From NCBI GenBank assembly GCA_963824545.1, contig CAWGPP010000011.1, forward strand, positions 1 to 64,000: a stretch of DNA of 64,000 nucleotides, written 5' to 3'. Below are positions 46,429-55,005 of this stretch, piece after piece; positions within the stretch are counted from its first letter, which is position 1; the number at the start of each line of letters is the position of its first letter. A program made the translations under genes and the position numbers. The notes below the pieces were generated by a model that was not told the DNA's origin, did not search any database, and saw only the letters and a list, made by a program, of their open reading frames with translations. The stretch is from Bog-532 sp963824545 (GTDB taxonomy: Bacteria; Actinomycetota; Actinomycetes; Streptosporangiales; Streptosporangiaceae).

Positions 46429-46715
46429 CAGAAACCTCCATTGACGGCGGCGAGGTCAGCTCCCCGGTACCGACGGCCCGGCCTTCGCGACCGTGCGCCG
46501 GAACTCCCTGGCTGGACGACGAGCCCGCCGAAGGCCCGCCGGTATTCGGCGCGAGTGGCGACGTGCATCGGAGCGTCGGCCGGGCTCCGCGGCGCGGTGC
46601 CGACGAAGGCTGCTATCGATGCCGGAACGCCGGTGATCGTGCGCACACCGCCTGGCAGCTCGTCGATGTAGACACCCGGGTATGTCGCATTCACGGGCAT
46701 CGCCGTGAGGTCCAT
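46428..46715 (-). CDS. Truncated contractile tail sheath-like protein (N-terminal piece)
   Basis: The first roughly 65 codons match the N-terminus of phage-tail or eCIS sheath proteins: MPVNATYPGVYIDELPGGVR, TITGVPASIAAFVGTAPR, and AEYRRAFGGL. Full sheaths are 350-700 residues; here the frame ends after 95, and the last 30 residues (Gly/Arg-rich) do not match. Its stop overlaps the next gene's start by ATGA. It may be a remnant left by deletion of a contractile injection cluster, or a deliberately retained short peptide at the head of the operon. No tube, baseplate, ATPase or DUF4157 genes are found in the window. The first five codons are part of the duplicated segment. Confidence 0.65.
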   Translation of the reverse strand: MDLTAMPVNATYPGVYIDELPGGVRTITGVPASIAAFVGTAPRSPADAPMHVATRAEYRRAFGGLVVQPGSSGARSRRPGRRYRGADLAAVNGGF

Positions 46716-46865
46716 GTCTTGACGTTAGGCCGGGGTGGCGGCTGTGTCGGGAGTAGCGGTCTACTCGACTTCGCCAGGCCGGCTACCCGGGGCCGACCGC
46801 ACGGTTACCCGATCGGGCTCCTAGCATGCGCAGCGGGCGCCGGGACTACTCAGGGGCGCAGGCAA
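46702..46865. repeat. Copy B of the duplicated promoter/luxR-3'-end segment
   Basis: This segment aligns with 31695-31861 along its whole length. The part matching the luxR 3' end is degenerate, with an in-frame stop (TAG) appearing after the CGCTGCGCA-encoded codons and small indels. It is therefore a pseudogene fragment of the regulator. The promoter half is better preserved than the coding half, implying selection on the regulatory site. Confidence 0.85.
46751..46766. promoter_or_regulatory. Palindrome GAGTAG-N4-CTACTC upstream of the sheath-like operon
   Basis: The arms are identical to those in front of the LamG gene, at the same distance (about 35 bases) from the start codon; only the 4-base spacer differs. 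It is the likely shared operator that ties the operon to the LuxR regulator. The remaining bases up to 46932 show nothing else. Confidence 0.55.
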
Positions 46866-46932
46866 CCCGCCCGGCCACTCGATGACCAGCTGGCGAGTCG
46901 GCCGGGCAGGGCCGGGGTTAGGCGGGCGGGGG

Positions 46933-47370
46933 CTAGGGGCGCTGGGTGCGGATCTGGCGCTTGATGCGGGAGAGCATGGCGGACATTCCGCGCAGGCGGA
47001 GCGGGCTGACCAGGTCGGTGAGGCCGAGCTGGCCGGTGAACTCGGCCGGGGTGGCCAGCACCTCGGTCGCGTTCAGGCCGTCCAGGCCGCTCTGCAGGAT
47101 GCCGGCGAACCCTCGCGTGGTCGGTGCCTCCGGCGGCGCGTCGAAGAACAGGTGCACGGTGCCGTCGTCGTCCACCTCGACCGCGAGGAAGAGCGGTGAC
47201 TGGCATTCCGGGACCTGTTCCAGCAGCTCCCGGTGGCCGGCGTAGCGCTCAGGAAGCGGCGGCAGGTCATCGGAGAACTCCAGCAGGAGCTGGAGCCGCT
47301 CCTTGCCGGGCAGCGAGGTGAAGTCGTCGGCGATCTCCGCCAGGCGCGGGTTGAGCGTGCCCGTGGTCAT
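46933..47370 (-). CDS. SufE-family sulfur acceptor/transfer protein
   Basis: The 145-residue SufE-like fold has IADDFTSLPGKERLQLLLEF at the N-terminus and the sulfur-accepting Cys in QVPECQSPLFL. The TTRGFAGIL and LSPLRLRGM-like LVSPLRLRGMSAML segments are also typical. It accepts persulfide sulfur and stimulates cysteine desulfurase or related enzymes. I start at ATG 47370, which overlaps the sulfurtransferase stop by four bases, so the two are co-translated. In actinobacteria SufE-like genes commonly follow a rhodanese in just this way. Confidence 0.93.
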   Translation of the reverse strand: MTTGTLNPRLAEIADDFTSLPGKERLQLLLEFSDDLPPLPERYAGHRELLEQVPECQSPLFLAVEVDDDGTVHLFFDAPPEAPTTRGFAGILQSGLDGLNATEVLATPAEFTGQLGLTDLVSPLRLRGMSAMLSRIKRQIRTQRP

Positions 47371-48272
47371 GGCGTGCTGCCCCGCCTGATCGGGACCCGC
47401 ACACTGTTGCCCCACTCGGTCCAGGAGCCGTCGTAGTTGCGGACGTGCGGGAAGCCGAGCAGGTGCTGCAGCACGAACCAGGTGTGGCTGGACCGCTCGC
47501 CGATCCGGCAGTAGACGACGATGTCGTCCTCCGGCGTCAGCCCGGCCTCCCCCGTGTAGATGCCCTCAAGCTCCTTGCGATCGCGGAACGTCGCGTCCTC
47601 GGCGGCGGCGCGCGCCCACGGTACGTTCTTCGCGCCCGGGATGTGGCCGCCGCGGACGGCGCCCTCCTGCGGGTAGTCGGGCATGTGCAGCAGCTCGCCG
47701 CTGTACTCCCCCGGCGACCGCACGTCGATCATCGGCTGGCTGAGGTGATCCTCGACCTGGCGGCGGAACGCACGCACCTGGTGGTCGTCGCGCTCGATGA
47801 CCGGGTATTCCGCCGGGGCGGGCTCCGGCACGCCGGTGCTGAGCGGCCGGCCCTCGGCGATCCACTTGGCGCGGCCGCCGTCCAGCAGCCGGACGTCCGG
47901 GTGCCCGAACAGCGTGCAGACCCAGAGGGCGTACGCCGCCCACCAGTTGTTCTTGTCGCCGTAGAGCACGAGCGTGGTGTCCCGGGAGATGCCCTTGGCC
48001 GACATCAGCCGCGCAAACCCCGCGCCGTCGACGTAATCGCGGGTCTCCGGCTCGTTCAGCTCGGTGTGCCAGTCCAGCTTGACCGCGCCCGGGATGTGCC
48101 CAGTCTCGTACAGCAGCACGTCCTCGTCGGATTCCGCAACGACGAGCCCGGGGTCGCCCAGGTGCTCGGCCAGCCACTCGGTGGACACGAGCGTCTCCGG
48201 GTGCGCGTAATCCTGGAACTTAGCCGCAGGATCATGGGGCAGGGCCACGGCTTCCTCACCTCCGGTCGTCAC
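47367..48272 (-). CDS. Thiosulfate/3-mercaptopyruvate sulfurtransferase (tandem rhodanese)
   Basis: The 301-residue protein has two rhodanese domains. The N-terminal one is inactive-like (LVSTEWLAEHLGDPGLVVAE, GHIPGAVKLDW). The C-terminal one has the catalytic Cys loop VVYCRIGERSSHTW, HIPGAKNVPW and DIVVYC. It moves sulfane sulfur from thiosulfate or mercaptopyruvate, and SufE, encoded directly downstream, is a plausible acceptor. The gene is divergent from the thioredoxin gene across about 145 bases. Confidence 0.93.
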   Translation of the reverse strand: MTTGGEEAVALPHDPAAKFQDYAHPETLVSTEWLAEHLGDPGLVVAESDEDVLLYETGHIPGAVKLDWHTELNEPETRDYVDGAGFARLMSAKGISRDTTLVLYGDKNNWWAAYALWVCTLFGHPDVRLLDGGRAKWIAEGRPLSTGVPEPAPAEYPVIERDDHQVRAFRRQVEDHLSQPMIDVRSPGEYSGELLHMPDYPQEGAVRGGHIPGAKNVPWARAAAEDATFRDRKELEGIYTGEAGLTPEDDIVVYCRIGERSSHTWFVLQHLLGFPHVRNYDGSWTEWGNSVRVPIRRGSTP

Positions 48273-48416
48273 TGAACGGGTCGTCGCCAGGCAGCATCTA
48301 ACAGGTGCAATAACGCGCCGGCGCGATCAAGCCTTCCCCGGCCCGGCCAGGAATGCCGGCGGCCCGGCTGCGTTATACGGCCGGGGGTTCCACGCTACTG
48401 AATGAATGAGGAGCAT

Positions 48417-48794
48417 ATGAGCACGATCGAACTGACCAGGGACACGTTCGAGAAGACCGTCACCCAGCCTGGCATCACGCTGGTGGACTGGTGGGCGTCG
48501 TGGTGCGGGCCGTGCCGGATGTTCGCGCCGGTGTTCCAGGCCGCCAGCGAGGAGCACGCCGACGTCCGGTTCGGCAAGATCGACACCGAGGACCAGCAGG
48601 AACTGGCCGCCGCCGCGCAGATCACCTCGATTCCGACGCTGATGGCCTTCCGCGACGGCATCCTGGTCTTCTCCCAGCCCGGCGCGCTGCCCGCGCCCGC
48701 GCTCGAGCAGGTCATCAAGGCCGTCCGCGACCTGGACATGGACGAGGTCCGGGCCGAGGTCGCCAAGCAGCAGGAAGAAAACGGTACCGCCTGA
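48417..48794 (+). CDS. trxA: Thioredoxin
   Basis: This 125-residue classical thioredoxin has the active site WASWCGPCRM, the FGKIDTEDQ strand and the cis-proline region ITSIPTLMAF, followed by a slightly extended charged C-terminus (MDEVRAEVAKQQEE). The start at 48417 is chosen because GAGGAG lies 5 bases upstream; the in-frame ATG at 48402 lacks a site. It sits divergent from sulfur-transfer genes, which fits a common redox/sulfur theme. Confidence 0.95.
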   Translation: MSTIELTRDTFEKTVTQPGITLVDWWASWCGPCRMFAPVFQAASEEHADVRFGKIDTEDQQELAAAAQITSIPTLMAFRDGILVFSQPGALPAPALEQVIKAVRDLDMDEVRAEVAKQQEENGTA

Positions 48795-48862
48795 CGTCGT
48801 TGACACCCCGGGCCGGCTGGTGTGATCGTTCTAACGCAGGCCGGCCGCGAAGGGGGACGACG

Positions 48863-50529
48863 GTGTCTCAGCTCAGCGCACCAGCAGGACGCAGCTACGC
48901 CTCGGGCACGTTCGGGGTGGCGCTGCTAGGCGACACGATCGGTGACAATCTCGACCGCACGGCCGCCCGCTTCGGTGACCGTGCGGCCCTCGTCGACGGG
49001 CCGGCCGGCGGTGGACCTACCGGGAACTGGCCGCCGACGTGGACGCCGTGGCCCTGGGACTGCTGGACCGGGGCGTCGCCAAGGGCGACCGGGTCGGCAT
49101 CTGGGCGCCGAACTGTGCCGAGTGGGTCCTGGTCCAGTACGGATGCGCCAAGATCGGCGCCATCCTGGTCAACATCAACCCGGCGTACGGTTCGCACGAG
49201 CTGGAATTCGTGCTCCGCCAGGCCGGCATCCGCACCCTGGTGGCCGCGCCCACGTTCAAGACGTCGGACTACGCCGGGATGATCACCGAAGTCCGGCCGC
49301 GCTGCCCGGACCTGCAGGACGTGGTGCTGCTCGGCAGCGACGACTGGCGGGCGCTGGCCAGCCACGGCGGCGGGCCGGACGGCGGCCGGGCGGCGCTCGC
49401 CGCCGCGCAGGCGGCGCTCGGCGCGGACGACCCGATCAACATCCAGTACACGTCGGGGACCACCGGATTCCCCAAGGGCGCAACGCTGTCCCACCACAAC
49501 ATCCTGAACAACGGGTTCTTCGTGGGGGAACTGTGCCGCTACACCGAAGAGGACCGCATCTGCATCCCGGTGCCCTTCTACCACTGCTTCGGGATGGTCA
49601 TGGGCAACCTCGCGGCGACCAGCCACGGCGCCTGCATGGTCATCCCCGCACCGTCGTTCGACCCCGCGGCCACGCTCCGCTCGGTCGAAACGGAACGCTG
49701 CACCTCCCTGTATGGGGTGCCGACCATGTTCATCGCGGAACTGGCGCTGCCCGGCTTCGCGTCCTACGACCTGAGCAGCCTGCGGACCGGCATCATGGCC
49801 GGGTCGCCGTGCCCGGTCGAGGTGATGAAGCAGGTGGTCGAGCGGATGCACATGGATGAGGTGAGCATCTGCTACGGCATGACGGAAACCTCACCGGTGT
49901 CCACGCAGACCCGTTACGACGACTCGATCGAGCGCAGGGTCTCCACGGTGGGCCGGGCCGGGCCGCACCTGGAGGTCAAGGTCATCGACCCGGACACCGG
50001 CCTGACCAGGCCGTACGGCGAGCCGGGAGAACTGTGCACCCGGGGATACTCGGTCATGCTCGGCTACTGGGAGCAGCCGGAGAAAACGGCCGAGGTCATC
50101 GACGCGGCGCGCTGGATGCACACCGGGGACCTCGGGGTCATAGACGCCAACGGGTACGTGAACATCACCGGGCGGATCAAGGACATGGTGATCCGCGGCG
50201 GGGAGAACATCTACCCACGCGAGGTCGAGGAACTGCTCTACGCCCACCCTGACGTGCTGGACGCGCAGGTCATCGGGGTGCCTGACGTGAAGTACGGCGA
50301 GGAGCTGATGGCGTGGGTGCGGCTCCGCGACGGGGCGGCCGCGCTGGACGCCGCGGGCATGCAGGAGTTCTGCGCGGGCAAGATCGCGCACTACAAGGTC
50401 CCCCGTTACGTGCACGTGGTCGACGAATTCCCGATGACCGTGACCGGGAAGATCCGTAAGGTCGAGATGCGGGAGAAATCGGTCGAGTTGCTCGGGCTGC
50501 AGGAGGCCGCGCAGGCCCGGCACGCCTGA
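48863..50529 (+). CDS. AMP-binding acyl-CoA synthetase, one frame break near the start
   Basis: This ANL-superfamily enzyme activates a carboxylic acid (probably a fatty acid) to its acyl-CoA. The GTG start at 48863 has AAGGGGG before it. The N-terminus (TIGDNLDRTAARFGDRAALV) is in one frame; after about 49005 the sequence WTYRELAADVDAVALGLLDR continues in another, consistent with one lost base in a G/C run. The remaining frame has all motifs: YTSGTTGFPKGA (P-loop), YGMTETSP, HTGDLGVIDANGY and the C-terminal Lys in PMTVTGKIRK. The corrected length of about 555 residues is normal. Confidence 0.92.
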
Positions 50530-50647
50530 GCGGTCACGCCGGTGGCCGGATCATCGCCGCCACGCCGGTCACGTGGGCCGCGCCGGTCACGTGGACCGTG
50601 GCGGTCATGTGAGGCGCGGCCGGGGAGCGCGCCCGGCCGCTGGTTGC

Positions 50648-50755
50648 GTGCCCTTGCGGAACCCGCTGTCCGAAGCGCAGAAGAACACGCAGTCGATGCT
50701 GCCGGGCATGCTCCGGTCGCTGGGGTTCACGCAGGTAACCGTCGGCTTCAGCTAG
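50648..50755 (+). CDS. Possible 35-residue peptide or gene remnant
   Basis: A frame from GTG 50648 to the TAG at 50753-50755 reads PLRNPLSEAQKNTQSMLPGM then LRSLGFTQVTVGFS, which looks like the C-terminal helix-strand of a small soluble domain rather than random translation. No ribosome site is visible. It sits after a stretch of repeated GCCGGTCACGTGG units and overlaps the tail of the convergent phosphatase gene. It may be a remnant. Confidence 0.3.
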   Translation: MPLRNPLSEAQKNTQSMLPGMLRSLGFTQVTVGFS

Positions 50756-51626
50756 GCCCGGCGGCTGGCGGGTCGCCGGCCGATCCGCCCAGCGGGTAGG
50801 GCACGACAACCACGGTGATGTTGTCCATGCCGCCGCCCTCCAGCGCGAACAGCAGCAGGGCGGTGGCCGCGGCGCGCGGGTTGTCCAGGGCGGCGGGCAT
50901 GGCCAGGGTCGCGAGCTTCCCGCCGTCCGGGTCATAGTTCCACAGGCCGTCCGAGCAGAGCAGCAGGGCGCCCTGGCCAGGCGGGGTGAACTGCTCGACG
51001 TGCGGCTCGGCCTCGCGCGCGCCGATACCGATCCAGCGCGTGACGACGTGCGCCTGCGGGGACTCCAGCGCGTCGGCCTCCGACAGCAGCCCCTGGGCCA
51101 CCATCTCCTCGGCGAGCGAGTCGTCCCGGGTGAGCTGCTGGGCCATGGGCTCGGGCCCGGGCGACAGCCAGTAGGCGCGGCTGTCACCCATCCAGCACAG
51201 CGTGATCGTCCCGGCCGTCACGACGGCGGACACGTACGTGGCGGCCGGCGTCTCCTCCGGGTCCTCAGACAGGCCGATGACCGCGTCCCGGGCCGACTCG
51301 ATGGCCTGCCGCGACGCCGCGGCGAGGTCGGCGCCGGCCTGGGCCGCTTCGGCCAGGTCGTGCACCGCCGCCCGGGCGGCCTCCAGCGATGCCTCGTCTG
51401 GCCGGTCGGCGCTGGAGACCCCGTCACACACGACGGTCACGACCGCCGGGCCGGCCGGGGTCGCCACCGTGGCGAGCGCGAAGGCATCCTCGTTCCGCTC
51501 GTGCCGGATACCGCGGTCGGTGACGCCCGCGACGGAGCCGAGATTGAGTTCCTCGTGATCGCGGCCCTCGAAAGTATTATCGAGGTCGCCGTCGCTCACA
51601 ACGATCGAGTTCGTCACCATGACCAT
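50748..51626 (-). CDS. PP2C-family serine/threonine phosphatase
   Basis: About 290 residues from ATG 51626 (an in-frame start at 51695 adds an unlikely 23-residue Arg-rich leader). PP2C motifs are in order: VAGVTDRGIRHERNEDAFAL, VVTVVCDGVSSADRP, ITLCWMGDSRAYWL, LLLCSDGLWNY, and GGGMDNITVVVV. The Asp residues of these motifs bind Mn/Mg. It should reverse phosphorylation by actinobacterial Ser/Thr kinases such as PknB types. No kinase or FHA gene is adjacent, so the partner is unknown. Confidence 0.92.
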   Translation of the reverse strand: MVMVTNSIVVSDGDLDNTFEGRDHEELNLGSVAGVTDRGIRHERNEDAFALATVATPAGPAVVTVVCDGVSSADRPDEASLEAARAAVHDLAEAAQAGADLAAASRQAIESARDAVIGLSEDPEETPAATYVSAVVTAGTITLCWMGDSRAYWLSPGPEPMAQQLTRDDSLAEEMVAQGLLSEADALESPQAHVVTRWIGIGAREAEPHVEQFTPPGQGALLLCSDGLWNYDPDGGKLATLAMPAALDNPRAAATALLLFALEGGGMDNITVVVVPYPLGGSAGDPPAAGPS

Positions 51627-51951
51627 CGCCGACCCACCACACCCGCTCCGTTTCTCGCTTCCGGCGCCGGCCCGGTCTCCCGGGCGGCGGGCCACTTTAT
51701 CGCCCGTGTGCCAGCCCCGGGTTTACGGCCCGCGACATGCCTATTGTGGCGCACTCCACGCTGGGCACGAGCCAATAAGCCAGGCCGGTCGATAATGGTC
51801 ATTCCTGACGTACCGGCACGCGCGCCTCCCGGATACCACCACGAGGGGGGGCACACCGCATCTCAAGCCCGTTACGTACGAAAATCCGCCGGGATGCGGA
51901 CGGTCCGGGCGGCGCCGCGGGCGGGCGGGTGGTCCCGGCTGCGGCGCCGGC

Positions 51952-53394
51952 TCAGGCCGGGTGTTCCTGGCGGTCGCCGGCCCACTCGGTGTGGAAGACC
52001 CCGCCGGTGTCCACCCGCCGGTAGGTGTGCGCGCCGAAGTAGTCACGTAGCCCCTGGATGAGGGCGGCGGGGAGGTGTTCCTTGCGCAGCCCGTCGTAGT
52101 AGGCCAGCGAGGAGGAGAAGGCGGGCGTGGGAATCCCGGCCGTCGCGGCCTGGCCGACGACCCGGCGCCAGCTGTCCACGCCGCTGCGGACCGCCTCGGC
52201 GAAGTACGGCGCGACCAGCAGGCTGGGCAGCGCGGGGTTCTCGTCGTAGGCCGTGCGGATCCGGTCAAGGAAACGGGCCCGGATGATGCAGCCGCCGCGC
52301 CAGATCGTCGCCATCATGCCGCGGTTGACGTTCCAGCCGTACTCCTCGCTGCCCGCCTCGATCTGGTCGAAGCCCTGCGCGTAGGCGACGACCTTGGACG
52401 CGTACAGGGCCCGGCGCACATCCTCGACGAACCCGTCGCGGTCGGTGATGTCCAGCGGGGTGAGCCCGGTGCCGAACGCCTCCCGGGCCGCCCGGCGCTG
52501 ATCGGCGTGCCCGGACAGCGACCGGGCAAAGGTGGCTTCCGCGATCCCGGTGATCGGGATGCCGAGGTCGAGCGCGCTCTGCACCGTCCAGCGTCCGGTG
52601 CCCTTCTGCTCTGCCTCGTCGAGCACGATGTCAACGAAGGGTCGCCCGGTCCTGGCATCGGTGTGCGACAGCACGTCGGCGGTGATCTGGATGAGGTAGG
52701 AGTCCAGGTCACCCTCGTTCCAGGTGCGGAAGATCTCGCCGATCTCGCCCGGCGTCGCGCCGAGGCCGGCCCGCAGCAGGTCGTAGGCCTCCGCGATCAG
52801 CTGCATGTCGGCGTACTCGATGCCGTTGTGCACCATCTTCACGAAGTGCCCGGCCCCGTCCGGGCCGACGTGCGTGCAGCAGGGGGTCCCATCCACCTGG
52901 GCGGCGATCGACTCGAGGATCGGGCCGAGCTTCGCGTACGACTCCGTGGAGCCGCCGGGCATGATGCTCGGGCCGTTCAGCGCGCCCTCCTCGCCGCCCG
53001 AGACGCCGCAGCCGACGAAGTGCAGGCCATGCTCCCGCAAGGCATGCTCACGGCGTCGGGTGTCGATGAAATGCGCGTTGCCGCAGTCGACCACGATGTC
53101 GCCCTCGTCCAGCAGCGGCACCAGCTCGTCGATCACGGCGTCGGTGGGCGCGCCGGCCTTGACCATGATGATGATCGCCCGCGGCCGCTCCAGGCTGGCC
53201 ACGAAGTCCGCCATGGACTCGCCGGGGATGAACGTGCCCTCGTCGCCGTGCTCCTTGACCAGGCTGTGGGTGCGTTCCGGGGACCGGTTGTGCAGCGCGA
53301 CGACGTGACCGTGCCGGGCCAGGTTCCGCGCCAGGTTCCGGCCCATCACGGCCAGGCCGGTGACGCCGATGTCCGCCTTGCTGCTGTCGCTCAT
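51952..53394 (-). CDS. gnd: 6-phosphogluconate dehydrogenase, decarboxylating
   Basis: The 480-residue full-length enzyme oxidises 6-phosphogluconate to ribulose-5-phosphate, CO2 and reduced coenzyme in the pentose phosphate pathway. The Rossmann start is IGVTGLAVMGRNLARNLARH. The catalytic signature GGEEGALNGPSIMPGGS and the substrate-binding VKMVHNGIEYADMQLIAEAY follow. The end, LRDYFGAHTYRR, is typical of the long NADP-type bacterial enzymes. It is a single gene, with 3' flanking DNA toward the PP2C gene of about 250 bases that shows nothing else. Confidence 0.97.
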   Translation of the reverse strand: MSDSSKADIGVTGLAVMGRNLARNLARHGHVVALHNRSPERTHSLVKEHGDEGTFIPGESMADFVASLERPRAIIIMVKAGAPTDAVIDELVPLLDEGDIVVDCGNAHFIDTRRREHALREHGLHFVGCGVSGGEEGALNGPSIMPGGSTESYAKLGPILESIAAQVDGTPCCTHVGPDGAGHFVKMVHNGIEYADMQLIAEAYDLLRAGLGATPGEIGEIFRTWNEGDLDSYLIQITADVLSHTDARTGRPFVDIVLDEAEQKGTGRWTVQSALDLGIPITGIAEATFARSLSGHADQRRAAREAFGTGLTPLDITDRDGFVEDVRRALYASKVVAYAQGFDQIEAGSEEYGWNVNRGMMATIWRGGCIIRARFLDRIRTAYDENPALPSLLVAPYFAEAVRSGVDSWRRVVGQAATAGIPTPAFSSSLAYYDGLRKEHLPAALIQGLRDYFGAHTYRRVDTGGVFHTEWAGDRQEHPA

Positions 53395-53494
53395 TGTCGC
53401 TAGCTCCCGGGTCAGGGCTTCCGCCCGCTGTTTCGCACTAAAGCGACCCTAACCTGTGGGGTCCGGCGGCGGCCGGGGGTGGTCCCGGCGCAAG

Positions 53495-53541
53495 GAGACG
53501 GTCAGCTTCCCGCGGTGATGACCGGGGAAGCTGACCGTCTC
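53495..53541. terminator. Perfect 17-bp inverted repeat (strong hairpin)
   Basis: GAGACGGTCAGCTTCCC at 53495-53511 is exactly complementary to 53525-53541, with a 13-base loop. It lies immediately 3' of the ricin-B fragment on the minus strand, so it is best read as that lost gene's transcription terminator. It also sits upstream of gnd. Confidence 0.7.
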
Positions 53542-53548
53542 GCCTCGG

Positions 53549-53613
53549 TCAGGGCAACGACCATTGCTGGTTGGCGCCCCCGGTGCAGTCCCATATCTCC
53601 AGCTGCGTGCCGG
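53549..53613 (-). pseudogene. C-terminal fragment of a ricin B-type lectin domain
   Basis: The minus strand encodes GTQLEIWDCTGGANQQWSLP followed by a stop, an exact example of the last QxW repeat of ricin-type beta-trefoil lectins (as in many secreted actinobacterial hydrolases). Only about 21 codons remain; the upstream sequence does not continue the fold. It is probably the scar of a deletion that removed a secreted carbohydrate-active enzyme. Confidence 0.8.
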
Positions 53614-53716
53614 GCGTCGTCGACCGCCTCGTCGGCCACTTCCGCGGCGCCGCCCTGTATCGGCGCCATAGACGAGGCGGCCGGTGGATGATTCGGCGGA
53701 CGTAACACGTTATATC

Positions 53717-53745
53717 TTGTCAAGAGGGTTCGGTTGACGTACATT
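53717..53745 (+). promoter_or_regulatory. Candidate promoter of the padR gene
   Basis: TTGTCA (53717-53722) and TACATT (53740-53745) are spaced by 17 bases in a locally AT-rich stretch, about 46 bases ahead of the padR start. A second TTGACG lies at 53734. Elements are not perfect consensus. Confidence 0.35.
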
Positions 53746-53791
53746 GCAGATATATCGAGACCGTATCTCAAGACTCACGGCTGGAGGCACG

Positions 53792-54957
53792 ATGCGTGGT
53801 TTCGCATACGGGGCGGACGATTTCGATGCGGGGCTGTCCGAGGCCATCGATCGCGCGCGGACGTTGCTTCGTAACATCTACGCGGGCGGCATGAGCGTCA
53901 GCCGTCCCGCTCACAGCGAGCCCGGCCACGGGCCGTTCGGCGGCGGGCCGTTCGGCGGCGGGCCGTTCGGCGGCGGGCCGTTCGGTGGACCGGGGCACGG
54001 CCGGTTCGGCGCGCCCGGCCACGGGCCGTTCGGCGGACCGCGTCCCGGGCAGGACGAGGACGCCGACCTGGACACCGGCGAGGACGTCGGCCCCGGGCCC
54101 GGGGAGAGGTTCGGCCCCGGACCCGGCGAGGGGTTCGGCCCGGGGCACCACGCGCACCACGCGCACCACGCGCACGGCGGGCCCGGCCACCACGAGGAAC
54201 ACAGGCATCACGAGCACGCCGAACCCGGATTTGACGAGGGACCGGGCCGCGAGGACGACGCCGGCCCCTGGGGCGGGCCGTGGGATCGCGGTTTCCCCGG
54301 GAAGGATTGGGCCGCGTTCTTCGGCGGCCCACGCGGGGGCTGGTGGCAGGGCGGCGGCCGGCGGCGCGGCCCCGGATGGCCCGGCGGCGGCCCGGCGGCC
54401 CGGGCGGCCCCGGTGGGCCGGGCGGCCCCGGTGGGCCGGGCGGGCCCCGGCGGCCGAAGGCGTCCCGGGGCGACGTGCGCGCCACGATTCTTGCGCTGCT
54501 CACCGAGGGACCGCGGACGGGTTACCAGATCATGTCCGACATCGAAGAGCGCAGCCACGGGGCGTGGCGGCCCAGCCCGGGCGCGGTCTACCCGGCTCTG
54601 CAGCTACTGGCCGACGAGGGGCTGATCGCCGGTGACGAGGCCGGCGGCCGCCGCACCTACAGCCTCACCGACGCGGGCCGCGAATACGTCGCGGCCCACC
54701 CCGAGATGGCGCGCGGGGCCTGGGAGTCCATGGCCGGCGCGGGCGCCGATTCCGGCCCCGGCGACATCCCCCGGCTGTTGACCGAGGCCGCGCGGCTCGG
54801 CGCCGCCATCGCGCAGACCGCCCACGCGGGGACGCCGGACCAGATCCGCTCGGCCGAGCGGCTGCTCAAGCAGACCAGGCGCTCGCTGTATGAGGTCCTG
54901 GCCGATGAAGACACCGACGAAGACACCGACGACGAGCCTGGCGGCTCAGGCGACTAG
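53792..54957 (+). CDS. PadR-family regulator with Gly/Phe/His-rich N-terminal extension, frame break
   Basis: ATG 53792 has GGAGG 6 bases upstream. The first roughly 200 residues are low complexity: repeated PFGGG units, acidic stretches and a His cluster (HHAHHAHHAHGG, HHEEHRHHEH). The C-terminal PadR winged helix (RGDVRATILALLTEGPRTGY, then GAVYPALQLLADEGL and RRTYSLTDAGREY) is in another frame; the shift (one base lost) falls in the GGCCCGGCGG-rich stretch around 54380-54460. Actinobacterial PadR proteins often begin MRGF plus a Gly-rich linker, which supports a single gene. The long His-rich part could bind metal. The C-terminus ends in Asp/Glu/Thr repeats. Confidence 0.85.
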
Positions 54958-55005
54958 CCGCCGGGAGAACGAACAACGAGAGTACCGGGAAGACGGGGTC
55001 CGCAC

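Noticed and set aside
53495..53541. Insertion-sequence terminal inverted repeats
   Set aside because: The arms are only 13 bases apart with no transposase between or near them; a terminator hairpin fits better.
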